Origin: Cyclobacteriaceae bacterium
GTDB taxonomy: Bacteria > Bacteroidota > Bacteroidia > Cytophagales > Cyclobacteriaceae
Assembly: GCA_019638255.1 (NCBI GenBank)
Contig: JAHBUD010000002.1
Span: 228,092 to 292,091, forward strand
Length of the DNA: 64,000 nt
Direction: 5' to 3'
Shown here: piece by piece, positions 27,668-35,799 of the stretch
Layout of the letters: each line of letters begins with the position of its first letter
How positions within the stretch are numbered: the stretch's first letter is position 1
Made by a program: the position numbers and the translations under genes
Notes under the pieces: model-generated
What the model saw: only the letters and a program-made list of their open reading frames with translations
Databases searched by the model: none
What the model was told of the DNA's origin: nothing

Positions 27668-28908
27668 CTTAATTTCAAAGTGGCCAAGCTTAGTATCGCC
27701 AATAATATTCCAACGATCCAAAACCGGGTTACAATTTTGGATTCATGCAAATTCTTTTTCTGATAATGGTGATGAAGGGGCGACATTAAAAATATCCTTC
27801 TGCCTTCACCATACTTTTTCTTTGTGTATTTGAAGTAGGATACCTGAATAATCACCGAAAGACTTTCAACCAGGAAAATCCCGCAGATTACCGGAATCAA
27901 TAACTCCTTGCGGACAGCCAATGCCAGCACGGCAATTACTCCACCAATAGTTAAACTTCCGGTATCGCCCATAAATACCTGTGCCGGATACGCATTGTAC
28001 CATAGGAAACCCAGACAAGCTCCAACCAAAGCAGTAGTAAAAATTACCAACTCACTTAGGTTAGGGATGTACATAATGTTGAGGTAACTGGAAAAATCGA
28101 CCCGACCCGAGAGGTACGCAAAAATTGCCAGGGTAAGTGCTATTATACCGGATGTGCCCGCAGCCAGTCCATCAATACCATCCGTTATGTTGGCGCCATT
28201 GGAAACCGCAGTGACCACAACGATTACCACCAGTACATACGTTATCCAGATGTAAGCATCCGGTATGAACGGAAGAATATTCTTGTAATCAAGTTCATTA
28301 TTTTTTAAGAACGGGATAGTCGTTTTGGTTGACTTCACATCTTTGTACTTCAACAAGCGCTCCTGATTTTCTTCTTCATCTTGAAACAGCATTAAGGTGC
28401 TAATGCTTGCCAGCGATTCCGGTTGGATTTCACGCACAACAACAGCATCGTTGAAGTATAGGGTAAGGCCTACAATTAATCCCAAGCCTACCTGCCCTAC
28501 AATTTTAAAACGACCAGCAAGTCCTTCCTTATCCCGCTTAAACACTTTGATATAATCATCCAGAAAACCGATGAATCCCAACCAGATCGTTGCTACGATG
28601 AGTAAAATCACATAAATGTTATCGAGCCGGGCAAACAATAAGGTGGGTACCAGAATAGCTGCAATAATAATGAGCCCACCCATGGTAGGTGTTCCCTTCT
28701 TTTGAATTTGTCCTTCCAGACCAAGGTCACGTATTTCTTCCCCTACCTGTTTTCTTTTCAGCAAATTGATTAGTGATTTACCAAACGTAATGGTGATTAG
28801 CAGGGAAAAGAATGCCGCCATACCTGCGCGGAAAGAAATGTACTTAAACACCCCTGCTCCCATCAGGTCGAATTGCTTGTCCAAATAGTCGAATAAATAA
28901 TACAGCAT
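27664..28908 (-). CDS. mraY: Phospho-MurNAc-pentapeptide transferase
   Basis: A 414-residue polytopic membrane enzyme that loads phospho-MurNAc-pentapeptide onto undecaprenyl phosphate to give lipid I. The signatures [38 protein letters not shown] and the HHHYQKK histidine cluster near the end are present. About 50 residues longer than the E. coli enzyme because of an extra charged segment (about 170-215, [19 protein letters not shown]), as seen in Bacteroidota. Confidence 0.98.
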   Translation of the reverse strand: MLYYLFDYLDKQFDLMGAGVFKYISFRAGMAAFFSLLITITFGKSLINLLKRKQVGEEIRDLGLEGQIQKKGTPTMGGLIIIAAILVPTLLFARLDNIYVILLIVATIWLGFIGFLDDYIKVFKRDKEGLAGRFKIVGQVGLGLIVGLTLYFNDAVVVREIQPESLASISTLMLFQDEEENQERLLKYKDVKSTKTTIPFLKNNELDYKNILPFIPDAYIWITYVLVVIVVVTAVSNGANITDGIDGLAAGTSGIIALTLAIFAYLSGRVDFSSYLNIMYIPNLSELVIFTTALVGACLGFLWYNAYPAQVFMGDTGSLTIGGVIAVLALAVRKELLIPVICGIFLVESLSVIIQVSYFKYTKKKYGEGRRIFLMSPLHHHYQKKNLHESKIVTRFWIVGILLAILSLATLKLR

Positions 28909-28910
28909 TC

Positions 28911-30374
28911 TTAGTTCGCTACAAGTTTTAACATTCGCTCCACCACTTCTCTATCGTCAAAAGGATGCTTTACACCCTTAATTTCCTGGTATGTTTCATG
29001 CCCCTTCCCTGCCACCAATATGATATCCCTTTCATTGGCCATCATGCATGCGGTTTTAATGGCCTCTTCACGATCGGCAATCACAAGCGTTTTGCGCGCA
29101 TCACTTGGGCCGATACCAGCTTGCATCTCTTTAATTATTTCCATGGGCTCTTCATCACGAGGGTTGTCGGATGTCAATACCACTTTGTCGCTAAATCGAA
29201 CCGCAATACTGGCCATGAGCGGTCGTTTGGTCTTATCGCGATTTCCACCGCAGCCTACCACCGTAATTACCTGCTCATTGCCGGAACGGAATGACGAAAT
29301 GGTTTCCAGCACATTTTTCAAGGCATCGGGTGTATGGGCATAATCCACTATGGCTGTAATTTTTGAGCCCGGTAAAACCAACTCGAACCTTCCGGGTGCA
29401 CTTTGCAAGGATGAAAGCACCGTGAGCGTTTGTTCCGGATCTTGCTCCAGCAAAACAGCTGTTCCAAATACAGCCAAAATATTGTACGCGTTAAAATCAC
29501 CAATCAGCTTAAACCATATCGGCTTGCTAAAGAGCTCCATTTCAAGACCTTCAATGGTATTGCTAATCATCTTTCCCTTGAAGTCGGTTAACTTCTTCAG
29601 CCCAAAGGTGTAGCGTGTGGCCTTTGTATTTTGAAGCATCACCATGCCACGTTTGTCATCGGCATTAACCAATGCAAAAGCATCAGCGCTCAATTCATCA
29701 AAGAATTTCTTTTTTGCCTTGATGTAATTCTCAAAGGTCTTGTGGTAATCGAGGTGATCGTGCGTAATGTTTGTAAATACCGCCCCGAGAAAACTCAATC
29801 CGGCAATTCGCTCCTGAACGATGGCGTGTGAACTTACCTCCATAAAAGCATGCGTACAGCCGGCTTCAACCATGCGGCCAAGCAATTGATTGAGCTGAAC
29901 CGGATCAGGTGTGGTGTGCGTTGATGGAAGAACCTGGTCAACGATGCGGTACTCCACCGTTGAGATTAACCCGCATCGATGACCTAACGAACCGAACAAT
30001 TTGTACAACAATGTCGCCACCGTTGTTTTTCCGTTCGTGCCGGTAACACCAATCAGCTTTAATTTTTGTGACGGGTTGCCAAAAAAGTTAGCAGCAATAA
30101 TTCCCAGCGATTTCGCGCTATCTTTAACTGTGACGTAGGTTGTTTTTTCATATAGGGTTTCAGGTAAGGTTTCACAAACAACTGCGCTCGCTCCTAAATC
30201 CACCGCTTTCGAAATAAACTGATGTCCGTCTGACTGGGTGCCGCTAACGGCCACAAACAAAAATCCGGGCTTCACCTGGCGTGAATCAAAGCATACGCCT
30301 ACCACATCAACCTCCATGTTACCGGATGTTGAGGTAAGCGAAACCTTGTACAGTATATCCTTCAATTCAGCCAT
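28911..30374 (-). CDS. murE: UDP-MurNAc-tripeptide synthetase, meso-diaminopimelate type
   Basis: A 487-residue Mur ligase that adds the third stem residue. The ATP loop is [12 protein letters not shown]. The specificity motif reads [14 protein letters not shown] marks the diaminopimelate-adding enzymes (lysine-adding ones differ), so the cell wall should contain meso-diaminopimelate. It begins 15 bases after ftsI and ends 2 bases before mraY. Confidence 0.98.
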   Translation of the reverse strand: MAELKDILYKVSLTSTSGNMEVDVVGVCFDSRQVKPGFLFVAVSGTQSDGHQFISKAVDLGASAVVCETLPETLYEKTTYVTVKDSAKSLGIIAANFFGNPSQKLKLIGVTGTNGKTTVATLLYKLFGSLGHRCGLISTVEYRIVDQVLPSTHTTPDPVQLNQLLGRMVEAGCTHAFMEVSSHAIVQERIAGLSFLGAVFTNITHDHLDYHKTFENYIKAKKKFFDELSADAFALVNADDKRGMVMLQNTKATRYTFGLKKLTDFKGKMISNTIEGLEMELFSKPIWFKLIGDFNAYNILAVFGTAVLLEQDPEQTLTVLSSLQSAPGRFELVLPGSKITAIVDYAHTPDALKNVLETISSFRSGNEQVITVVGCGGNRDKTKRPLMASIAVRFSDKVVLTSDNPRDEEPMEIIKEMQAGIGPSDARKTLVIADREEAIKTACMMANERDIILVAGKGHETYQEIKGVKHPFDDREVVERMLKLVAN

Positions 30375-30389
30375 TTCAATTTTCTGATG

Positions 30390-32477
30390 TTATCCCAGCT
30401 CTATATAAATTCTGTCTCCTTTTAAAACTTTTGTACCAGCCGTAATGGATTGGCGCTTAACCCTTCCTTTTCCTTCATGTACCACTTTCAATCCCGATTG
30501 TTCCAGCAGGTAAATCGCATCGCGGAAGGTCATGCCTTGCACATCGGGTACAATACCTTGACCGATGGTATTCTTCTTCCAGTTAATGGAGTTTCCAATA
30601 ACAGAACTACGCACCCAATCCTCTTCCGATGAAGAGTGATTAGAAATACCCAACACATTGCATAGCATGGTTAACTCTTCCTGGTTGCCTGCACGGATTA
30701 CCGGAAATACACCCGGCTCCACATATTTCTTTTCCATGGCGAGGTGCAGGTTTATATCACGCGCGTAAATGTTGTCCGCTATCTCTTTGAACACCGGAGC
30801 CGCAACGTTGCTTCCGTATTGATGCCAGCCGCGCGGATTCTTAATCAGCACAATGGCACTATACTTGGGTGCATGGGCCGGGAAATAACCCACAAAAGAA
30901 GTAATGTACTTCTTGGTGTACTTTCCATTCTCCAGTATCTGTGCCGTTCCGGTTTTACCGGCAATGCGATAGTGTGTTCCCCTTATGCCCTTGGCGGTTC
31001 CATCTTCAACCACACCTTCCAGCAACAGCTTCAATTTATTCAGTGTCTTTCCTGAACAGATTTTGCTAACAATTACATTCGTCTCAAAATTCTCACGCTC
31101 ACGGTCAGCACGTTTTACCGACTCCACAAAAACGGGTTTTATCATTTTGCCATCATTGGCAACGGCATTATACATGGCCAATGTATGCAACGGGGTGATT
31201 TCAATTCCGTAGCCATAGGCCATCCAGGGCAAGCTGATACCACTCCAGCCGCGCTGGCCGGGCCACTTGAATTTCGGATGGGGCTCTCCGGCAATCTGAA
31301 TACCCAGCGGTTGGTGAAGTTTCAAACGCTCCACATGATCCATAAACTTCTGCGGGCGTGTGCCAAAATTTTTATCGGCCAGTTTGGCCATGGCTACATT
31401 CGAGGAATGTTCAAACGCCTGCCGAACAGTAATCTTTCCAAGGCCTCCCTTTTCGTGATCGCGAACGGTGTTTTGATAAAATTTAAATTCCCCGTTACCG
31501 GTATCAATACTATCCGACAGTTCCATGTTGCTGTCTTCCAGCAAGGCAATCATGGTAATGAGTTTAAAGGTTGATCCCGGTTCAAACAAACCTCCGGTGG
31601 CAAAGTTGAATTTCTCGTAGAAATTTCCATGGCCATCGCTGCTCAGGTTTGCAATGGCTTTTACCGCACCCGTTTTTACTTCCATAACCACCACTAAACC
31701 GTCATCGGCATTGTGTTGCATCATGGCTTTGTAGAGTGCCGTTTCAGAAACATCCTGCAGGTTGATATCCAGCGTGGTTTGAATATCCAGACCATTTATT
31801 GCTTTGATGTTATCGGAATCGAAAACCGGTTTCCAAACACCACCGGCAATTTTCTGGTAGTAAGCATACCCATCCTGACCACTCAACTGATCATTGAAGC
31901 TGTATTCCAGTCCGGCACCTTTTTCATTTTCATTAACAAAACCAATGGTGCGCTTACTCAGGTTGGCAAAGGGACGATAGCGAACATCAACTTTTTCAAA
32001 AATTACACCTCCACGCAATCTGCCCTCACGAAAGATGGGCCATTCGCTCATCATTTTTTTATCCTGATAGCTGATTTGCTTGCGATTAAGCACCAGGTAT
32101 TGCTTACCAGACTTACGCGCATCGATCAGCAGTCGCTTATACTCCAGGTAAGATTTATCCCTGTAGTACGATGAAAGTCTTCGGGCAAGCGAGTCAACAC
32201 CACTATCGAACACTTTTTCATTCGGCAAGGTGGCATCGAAGGCTACCTTATAAAATGGAAGTGAGGTGGCAAGCAAGCTTCCGTTATCGGAATAAATATT
32301 TCCGCGTGTAGCCTTTACTTTTTTATAGTCAAATGAAATCTGCTCACCCAGTTGTACCCATTTCTCACCTTCAACCATTTGGATATGGCTGATCTTAACC
32401 GCAACAGCAATAGCGAACAACAGCACAAACAAAAAAGCTACACGTACACGCAGTAATATGGACTTCTTAATATTCAC
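30390..32477 (-). CDS. ftsI: Septal transpeptidase FtsI (class B PBP) with PASTA domain
   Basis: A 695-residue penicillin-binding protein with one N-terminal membrane helix (VAFLFVLLFAIAVAVKI). The transpeptidase motifs are complete: EPGSTFK (SxxK), HSSNVA (SxN) and GKTGTAQ (KTG). A C-terminal PASTA domain (about 632-695, VPDVQGMTFRDAIYLLEQSG) is unusual in proteobacterial FtsI but regular in Bacteroidota. It crosslinks septal peptidoglycan together with FtsW. It overlaps the ftsL-like gene by 11 bases. Confidence 0.97.
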   Translation of the reverse strand: MNIKKSILLRVRVAFLFVLLFAIAVAVKISHIQMVEGEKWVQLGEQISFDYKKVKATRGNIYSDNGSLLATSLPFYKVAFDATLPNEKVFDSGVDSLARRLSSYYRDKSYLEYKRLLIDARKSGKQYLVLNRKQISYQDKKMMSEWPIFREGRLRGGVIFEKVDVRYRPFANLSKRTIGFVNENEKGAGLEYSFNDQLSGQDGYAYYQKIAGGVWKPVFDSDNIKAINGLDIQTTLDINLQDVSETALYKAMMQHNADDGLVVVMEVKTGAVKAIANLSSDGHGNFYEKFNFATGGLFEPGSTFKLITMIALLEDSNMELSDSIDTGNGEFKFYQNTVRDHEKGGLGKITVRQAFEHSSNVAMAKLADKNFGTRPQKFMDHVERLKLHQPLGIQIAGEPHPKFKWPGQRGWSGISLPWMAYGYGIEITPLHTLAMYNAVANDGKMIKPVFVESVKRADRERENFETNVIVSKICSGKTLNKLKLLLEGVVEDGTAKGIRGTHYRIAGKTGTAQILENGKYTKKYITSFVGYFPAHAPKYSAIVLIKNPRGWHQYGSNVAAPVFKEIADNIYARDINLHLAMEKKYVEPGVFPVIRAGNQEELTMLCNVLGISNHSSSEEDWVRSSVIGNSINWKKNTIGQGIVPDVQGMTFRDAIYLLEQSGLKVVHEGKGRVKRQSITAGTKVLKGDRIYIELG

Positions 32478-32853
32478 TTTTCTTCACAACAACTTTATAG
32501 GGTGGTTTTAACGATTCTTTTATTCCATAAGAATTCACCTTTCGAGCAACTTCCGATTGCTTGCTGGCAAACATGAGGTCAGACTTTCGGGTAGTGTAGT
32601 CGGCACGCAAGTCTTCAACCTCAGCCTGCATGGCATTTATTTTACGCACCGTTTTTTCAGCGTAGTGTGTATTGCTGATGTAGATAAGCCCCAGCACCAT
32701 CACAAAAATCATTTTGGGTAAATGTTGAACTGGAAAACCTTCTTCAAAGTAGTTCTCTAGTTTCAACTTCTTCTCCAACCTGGAAAACATACCGTTCCCA
32801 ATACTCCTTGAGCTTTTTACCTTTGGTTCGATTCTGAATTTATTGTCTGCCAT
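32467..32853 (-). CDS. ftsL: FtsL-like division protein
   Basis: A 128-residue bitopic protein: basic cytoplasmic N-terminus, one membrane helix (MIFVMVLGLIYIS, about 48-60) and a periplasmic coiled coil (AEKTVRKINAMQAEVEDLRA). Size, topology and position between rsmH and ftsI are those of FtsL, which pairs with FtsQ and FtsB. Sequence conservation of FtsL is poor, so the call rests on architecture and synteny. Confidence 0.88.
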   Translation of the reverse strand: MADNKFRIEPKVKSSRSIGNGMFSRLEKKLKLENYFEEGFPVQHLPKMIFVMVLGLIYISNTHYAEKTVRKINAMQAEVEDLRADYTTRKSDLMFASKQSEVARKVNSYGIKESLKPPYKVVVKKSEY

Positions 32854-32857
32854 CTTT

Positions 32858-32918
32858 GGGTTTCGAGGTTCGGGTTGCGGGTTTCGGGTTAGAACTCGTA
32901 CCCCGAAACGCGCAACGC
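32858..32918. repeat. Interspersed GTTTCGGG-type palindromic repeat, copy 2
   Basis: The ftsL-rsmH spacer contains GTTGCGGGTTTCGGG facing CCCGAAACGCGCAAC, a 15-bp imperfect inverted repeat (one mismatch) around a short loop (TTAGAACTCGTAC). It shares its words with the repeat at 25068-25126. Confidence 0.7.
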
Positions 32919-32919
32919 A

Positions 32920-33849
32920 TTATCTTTTTTCTGCTATTCTCAACTTTGCACTGCGTGCTCTTTTATTTTCGTTTACTTCTTCTTCCGAAGCTTCAATCGG
33001 TTTCCGGTTTACTGCTTCAAAGGGCTTCAGTACATTTCCATAAAAATCTTTCTCCACTTCACCGTACACTTTACCCTTGTTTATAAAATTTTTTACCATT
33101 CTGTCCTCCAGCGAGTGATACGACATGATCACTAACAGTCCGTCTGGCTCCATCACTTCGCCCGCCTGGTGCAAAAAATCTTCCAGCGCCTGCATTTCGT
33201 TATTCACTTCAATGCGCAACGCCTGAAACACCTGGGCGAAGTATTTACTTTCCTTTCCACGCGGAGCAAACCGGCTTAACAATTGCTTCAAATCTTCGGT
33301 ACGTGTGATTTTTTTTACAACACGCTCTTGAACAATAGCCTTGGCAACGGTACGGGCATTTTTTATTTCGCCATACATGCCCAGAATTTTATGCAGCGCG
33401 GCCTCATCGTACTCGTTTACAACACCTGCTGCCGTTACCGAACTGTTCTTGTCCATCCGCATATCCAATGGCCCCTCATACCGGGTTGAAAATCCGCGGG
33501 ACGGCTCATCAATCTGATGTGAAGAAATTCCAAGATCGGCCAGTATGCCATTCACTTTGGTTACTCCATTCAACTTCAGGAACTTTTTCAGGTACCTGAA
33601 ATTGGCGTGACAGAATGTGAAAGAACGGTGCGCGATTTTTTCTGCCTCACGCCTGGCATCGTCATCCTGATCGAAAGCGATCAACCGACCGCCTTTTATT
33701 TGTTCCAACATAGCCAGGCTATGTCCGCCACCACCGAAGGTTGCATCTACGTACGTTCCTTCGGGATTTACCTGTAGTGCTTCAATGCACTCTTTCAACA
33801 TGACCGGCTTATGATAGCCGCCAGTTTCGAGTTTCGAGTTGCCAGTCAT
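32920..33849 (-). CDS. rsmH: 16S rRNA m4C1402 methyltransferase RsmH (MraW)
   Basis: A 309-residue SAM-dependent enzyme that methylates N4 of cytidine 1402 in the ribosomal decoding centre. Signatures: YHKPVMLKE at the N-terminus, the SAM loop DATFGGGGHS, then DQDDDA and DLGISSHQID. The extra leading peptide MTGNSKLETGG is encoded by a short repeat (33821-33845), so the repeat appears to have supplied the current start codon. Its start overlaps the four-helix-bundle gene by 4 bases. Confidence 0.97.
   Translation of the reverse strand: MTGNSKLETGGYHKPVMLKECIEALQVNPEGTYVDATFGGGGHSLAMLEQIKGGRLIAFDQDDDARREAEKIAHRSFTFCHANFRYLKKFLKLNGVTKVNGILADLGISSHQIDEPSRGFSTRYEGPLDMRMDKNSSVTAAGVVNEYDEAALHKILGMYGEIKNARTVAKAIVQERVVKKITRTEDLKQLLSRFAPRGKESKYFAQVFQALRIEVNNEMQALEDFLHQAGEVMEPDGLLVIMSYHSLEDRMVKNFINKGKVYGEVEKDFYGNVLKPFEAVNRKPIEASEEEVNENKRARSAKLRIAEKR
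33821..33845. repeat. Reduced GTTTCGAG repeat at the rsmH start
   Basis: CCAGTTTCGAG TTTCGAG TTGCCAG, with matching CCAG/GCCAG edges, is a degenerate relative of the repeats at 25068 and 32858. It encodes most of the N-terminal extension of RsmH. Confidence 0.45.
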
Positions 33850-34202
33850 CCTCTTCTGACTGTTTGAATAAATGATTGAATCATTTTCTGTTCCTCGTCT
33901 ATACTTGCCAGCAACTCTTTTCTCAACTGGCTAGCACCATAATTCAGCATGTCAATAATCAGTACCTGCGTTTCCAACTCGTAAGCCGATCCTAACGAAT
34001 ACTCCAGAAACTGTACGTACTCCTTCTTACTACTCTTTGCACTGCCTTCTGCAATGTTTGAAGGAATGGAAACTGCCGCCCGGGTTGTTTGGCTCTTCAA
34101 ACCAAACTGCTCTTCTTTTGGAAGCTCTCCTGCCAACTTATAGGTCATCGCTACCAGGTTCATTCCATTTTGCCAGATCTTCAGCTTCTTAAAGTTTTTC
34201 AT
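33846..34202 (-). CDS. Four-helix-bundle (S23/IVP-type) protein
   Basis: A 118-residue protein of the family first seen as proteins encoded in intervening sequences of 23S rRNA genes. The hallmark RAAVSIPSNIAEGSAKSSKK occupies about residues 45-64. It starts with KKLKIWQNGMNL and is helical throughout. Members form pentameric four-helix bundles and a related protein (Avd) binds RNA in retroelements, but the function of stand-alone copies is unknown. The gene sits between mraZ and rsmH, which are normally adjacent, and is bounded on both sides by short interspersed repeats (33821-33845 and 34217-34242), as expected for an inserted cassette. Confidence 0.9.
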   Translation of the reverse strand: MKNFKKLKIWQNGMNLVAMTYKLAGELPKEEQFGLKSQTTRAAVSIPSNIAEGSAKSSKKEYVQFLEYSLGSAYELETQVLIIDMLNYGASQLRKELLASIDEEQKMIQSFIQTVRRG

Positions 34203-34216
34203 TCGATATATCTCGA

Positions 34217-34242
34217 AGCTATAAGCTCTTAGCTTGTAGCTA
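34217..34242. repeat. AGCT-phased interspersed repeat
   Basis: AGCTATAAGCTCTTAGCT plus TGTAGCTA repeats the word AGCT about every 8-10 bases and overlaps the mraZ stop codon. A similar block (GGCTCATAGCTATAGGCT) overlaps the end of the TlpA-like gene at 63963-64000. Comparable AGCT-rich spacers are common in Bacteroidota genomes. Confidence 0.5.
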
Positions 34243-34680
34243 TTGATCTAAATACTTTTGCGCCAGCTTCGACAACTCACTTGGGTCTGCGATCAGGTGT
34301 TTCTCATAAAGCGTAGGATTCCAGATCTCAACTTTGTTACCCATACCTACCAGCATCACATCCTTTTCGAGTTGGGCATAGGTGAGCATGTTTTTGGGGA
34401 GTAAAAAGCGACCGTTGCTGTCCAGCTCAACCGTGGCAGTGCCACTGAAAAAGTTGCGCTGAAGCGTACGGTACTCCTCGTTGAACTCGCTTAATCCAGA
34501 AATTTTGGAGAAAACCTTCTTGAATTCCACCATGGGATAGAGTATGAGGCAACGCTCAAAGCCCCTGCGCAATACCAGCTCGCTGTCCCCTTCGGGCAGT
34601 TGAGCCTTAACGCGCGCAGGCAGAACCAATCTGCCTTTGGCATCGAGTTTACTTTCATATTCACTGGTGAAAAAGGTCAT
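34240..34680 (-). CDS. mraZ: MraZ, transcriptional regulator of the division and cell-wall cluster
   Basis: A 146-residue protein with two AbrB-like swapped-hairpin domains, each with the DxxGR signature (DAKGRLVLP at about 14 and DSNGRFLLP at about 87). MraZ oligomerises into a ring and binds a set of 10-bp repeats in its own promoter; such repeats are visible 44-73 bases upstream. It heads the cluster that runs to ftsZ. Confidence 0.97.
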   Translation of the reverse strand: MTFFTSEYESKLDAKGRLVLPARVKAQLPEGDSELVLRRGFERCLILYPMVEFKKVFSKISGLSEFNEEYRTLQRNFFSGTATVELDSNGRFLLPKNMLTYAQLEKDVMLVGMGNKVEIWNPTLYEKHLIADPSELSKLAQKYLDQ

Positions 34681-34709
34681 TGACGTAGTGGTTGTCTATT
34701 CCTTAATAA

Positions 34710-34753
34710 CAAACGTAAGTAATTTTCTTCCACTTTCAACCACTTTCACCCAC
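34710..34753 (-). promoter_or_regulatory. mraZ promoter with three MraZ boxes
   Basis: On the minus strand, TTG (34739-34737), 19 bases and TACGTTTG (34717-34710) match the Bacteroidota promoter consensus exactly; transcription should start near 34703, leaving a leader of about 23 bases. Three head-to-tail decamers, GTGGGTGAAA, GTGGTTGAAA and GTGGAAGAAA (34753-34724), share GTGGnnGAAA with exact 10-bp spacing. The second contains the TTG itself. This matches the known MraZ target design (TGGG-type repeats every 10 bp), so MraZ would repress by covering the -33 element. Confidence 0.8.
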
Positions 34754-34794
34754 TTTTTTGCATTTTCGGGCAAATCAGCCCATAAACCATCCGA

Positions 34795-34799
34795 TTTTC
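34795..34799. repeat. Target-site duplication, left copy (TTTTC)
   Basis: The five bases just outside the left transposon end, TTTTC, recur directly outside the right end at 62678-62682. Five-base duplications are diagnostic of Tn7- and Tn5053-type transposition. Confidence 0.9.
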
Positions 34800-34868
34800 T
34801 GTCATTTCCATTAAATAATTGGACTCTACAGAAGTACGCTGGACTATTGGCTTTAAAAACTGGACTGA
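34800..34868 (+). repeat. Left transposon end: terminal inverted repeat and three TnsB-type sites
   Basis: TGTCATTTCCATTAAATAAT followed by TGGAC is the 25-bp terminal repeat (34800-34824). GGACT recurs at 34821, 34841 and 34862, spaced 20 and 21 bases, the last inside AAAACTGGACTGAAG. This matches the pattern of TnsB-binding sites at the ends of Tn7-like elements; three sites is the number at the Tn7 left end. Confidence 0.88.
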
Positions 34869-34870
34869 AG

Positions 34871-35244
34871 ACTCAATAATGCAGCTTGGAAGCCTGAATA
34901 GCTGGTTTGTAAAAGAAGATGCACTATAATTATATGTAAATAAAAATGCCTCTTTTGTACTTCTCGGGGCGCAAAGGTCAAAAAATTAGCAAAGTGGGCG
35001 GGATTTGAGTTATTGGGGGGATTTTCTATGAATAGAGACTCAGAACGCATGTTTTTAATGAGCAACTACTCCTTCTAAGGTCAATCTTAGTCAAAAATTT
35101 ACTTCAGTTTTAACTCCAAAAAGGCGGAAGGCCATCTGTAACTCCATTGTCCCTAGTGAGGGTCAATTTTTGTTGGGGCGGGGTTGATGATTTATTGAAA
35201 TCGGCTGTACTAAATGTGATGTAATACCTAAAAATCAATCCCCT
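34871..35244. other. Non-coding stretch inside the left transposon end
   Basis: AT-rich sequence between the end repeats and the first cargo gene. I see no credible gene. A weak hairpin CCCTAGTGAGGG followed by TCAATTTTTG lies near 35153 and no promoter consensus was found. Confidence 0.4.
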
Positions 35245-35697
35245 ATGCTCGGATTAGGTATTATTAAAGTCTCAAAAAAGAATATGTATTTAGGTCTTTC
35301 GGGACTTGTTTTCTTTGAAATTCCTGATGACCATAAAGTCATCGACTCATTACTTCCTCAGGGAATAAAATTTAAAAGGGCTAAAAGCCTTTCATACTTA
35401 GGACGTGGGCTTCGTTTGGTTCTTACAACCAATTCCCGAAGTACTCTTGCTATAATAAAAGGTTCCAGATCTGTTAATGGAATCAAGGGTGGGCGGCTGA
35501 TCTGCTATATAAACAATTCGGGCCTCCCTGATAAAATGCTGTTGGAGGATTTAAGAAGTCTGGCATCCAAACGTTGGCCATCCGGGCAATTAAGTATTAG
35601 TATTACTGAATTACAGAAACATCCTGGTAATTTAGAAAATACCCTACTGCTTAATGGTTGGTTAAGAGCGGATGGAGAACTGATCCAGAAAGTCTAG
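35245..35697 (+). CDS. Hypothetical protein next to the left transposon end
   Basis: A 150-residue ORF starting ATG at 35245. It has mixed alpha/beta character: GLGIIKVSKKNMYLGLSGLV at the N-terminus, a basic middle (GIKFKRAKSLSYLGRGLRL) and the end NTLLLNGWLRADGELIQKV. There is no signal peptide, membrane segment or motif I can name. It is convergent with the GHKL ATPase gene; a 7-bp hairpin (ATCTCTC/GAGAGAT, 35703-35725) lies between them. Coding status is moderately supported by length and codon pattern. Confidence 0.55.
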   Translation: MLGLGIIKVSKKNMYLGLSGLVFFEIPDDHKVIDSLLPQGIKFKRAKSLSYLGRGLRLVLTTNSRSTLAIIKGSRSVNGIKGGRLICYINNSGLPDKMLLEDLRSLASKRWPSGQLSISITELQKHPGNLENTLLLNGWLRADGELIQKV

Positions 35698-35799
35698 CCT
35701 TTATCTCTCAGAAGTCCAGAGAGATCAAATCGTATTTACATAATTCATCAAGTCTACCAGCAGTATTTCCTATTTCCAATAATCCACCTAACTAAATCA

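Noticed and set aside
26306..27721. Longer murD beginning at 27721
   Set aside because: The added 18 residues are not part of MurD and would overlap mraY by 58 bases; the ATG at 27667 gives the usual 4-base overlap.
31185..32174. Plus-strand frames of 129 and 153 codons inside ftsI
   Set aside because: They are antisense shadows of a fully conserved gene.
34853..35065. Minus-strand frame of 70 codons near the left transposon end
   Set aside because: It overlaps the TnsB-type sites, has no recognisable feature and lacks a promoter.
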